A stretch of DNA of 41,391 nucleotides from Oscillatoriales cyanobacterium (GTDB lineage: Bacteria > Cyanobacteriota > Cyanobacteriia > Cyanobacteriales > Microcoleaceae): contig RDXX01000052.1 of the NCBI GenBank assembly GCA_004292955.1, positions 1 to 41,391 on the forward strand. Reading direction: 5' to 3'. Position 1 is the stretch's first letter, and every line of letters starts with the position of its first letter. The notes under the pieces were generated by a model that ran no database searches, was not told the DNA's origin, and was given only the letters and a program-made list of their open reading frames with translations. Positions 41,167 to 41,391 of the stretch are shown piece by piece. A program made the translations under genes and the position numbers.

Positions 41167-41391
41167 ATGACGGCAACCTTACAACAGCGCGAAAGCGCCA
41201 ATATCTGGTCGCAATTCTGCAACTGGGTAACATCAACCGACAACCGCATTTATGTAGGTTGGTTCGGAGTCTTGATGATTCCTACCTTGCTGACTGCAAC
41301 AATCTGCTACGTAATCGCCTTCATCGCTGCTCCTCCAGTGGACATCGACGGCATCCGCGAACCAGTTGCTGGTTCCTTGATGCTGGGTAAC
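41167..41391 (+). CDS. psbA: Photosystem II D1 protein, 5' part
   Basis: The first 75 codons of psbA, cut by the window end. D1 is a reaction-centre core subunit of photosystem II in the thylakoid. The reading is clear: [34 protein letters not shown], the start of the first transmembrane helix, then [18 protein letters not shown]. Residue 73 is Leu where the D1 proteins I know have Tyr (SLMYGN or SLLYGN), and [11 protein letters not shown] differs from the common TATTCFIIAFI, so this may be one of the less typical D1 isoforms. The diagnostic residue 130 and the C-terminus lie outside the window. The ATG has no strong Shine-Dalgarno. Confidence 0.96.
   Translation, partial: MTATLQQRESANIWSQFCNWVTSTDNRIYVGWFGVLMIPTLLTATICYVIAFIAAPPVDIDGIREPVAGSLMLGN

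Noticed and set aside
1-41391. tRNA and rRNA genes
   Set aside because: I looked for tRNA and rRNA signatures by eye and saw none; a covariance-model search could still find a small RNA.

Overview
The window looks like chromosome from a filamentous cyanobacterium, probably of the Oscillatoria/Microcoleus/Phormidium type. It ends in psbA (photosystem II D1). HIP1-type GCGATCGC/CGATCG octamers are everywhere, and it carries a KaiC-like/histidine-kinase relic, PEP-CTERM surface proteins, class III cyclases and a phytochrome-family (cyanobacteriochrome-like) kinase. Intergenic DNA is full of short tandem repeats, perfect hairpins and small inverted-repeat elements, as is common in this group. The genus is an inference; no rRNA is present.

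Layout. 1-1190: decayed KaiC-like ATPase/histidine kinase. 1365-5156: a DALR-domain protein (-), a Crp-type regulator (+), and mtnX and mtnB of methionine salvage (+). 5263-9379: a patatin-like lipase (+), an MlaE-type lipid permease (+) and an SGNH hydrolase (-). The lipase and the hydrolase carry the same ~130-bp leader. 9603-14359: a small conserved protein, a membrane-anchored lysozyme-like muramidase, an NAD(P)-binding protein, a possible IS200/IS605 tail and a DUF1997 protein.

14665-26766, all on the minus strand, is the most unusual region. A three-part cassette occurs twice in tandem: (i) a small protein with a C-terminal membrane anchor; (ii) one or more beta-rich proteins built from a repeated ~200-aa module; (iii) a PEP-CTERM surface protein with a Cys-containing N-terminal domain, a Pro/Ser/Thr-rich stalk and five acidic ~25-aa repeats. 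The downstream cassette ends with a 991-aa protein, translationally coupled to the PEP-CTERM gene, that joins an O-antigen-ligase-like membrane domain to a pectate-lyase-type beta-helix. In the upstream cassette one gene has been split by a 102-bp miniature element with TA target duplication. Further copies of that element lie at 6590-6691 and, degenerate, at 14385-14480. My inference is a duplicated cell-surface or exopolysaccharide display module, possibly with its own glycan transferase. No exosortase is in the window.

27075-41391 is signalling and housekeeping: a PAS-GAF hybrid kinase followed by a receiver-adenylate cyclase, then hisG, a glutathione S-transferase, an OmpR-type regulator and a metallophosphoesterase. 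A second signalling set on the minus strand contains a GAF-cyclase and a CheY-like regulator overlapping a 1208-aa triple-GAF hybrid kinase whose GAF domains carry bilin-attachment-type Cys-His pairs. The window closes with the 5' end of psbA.
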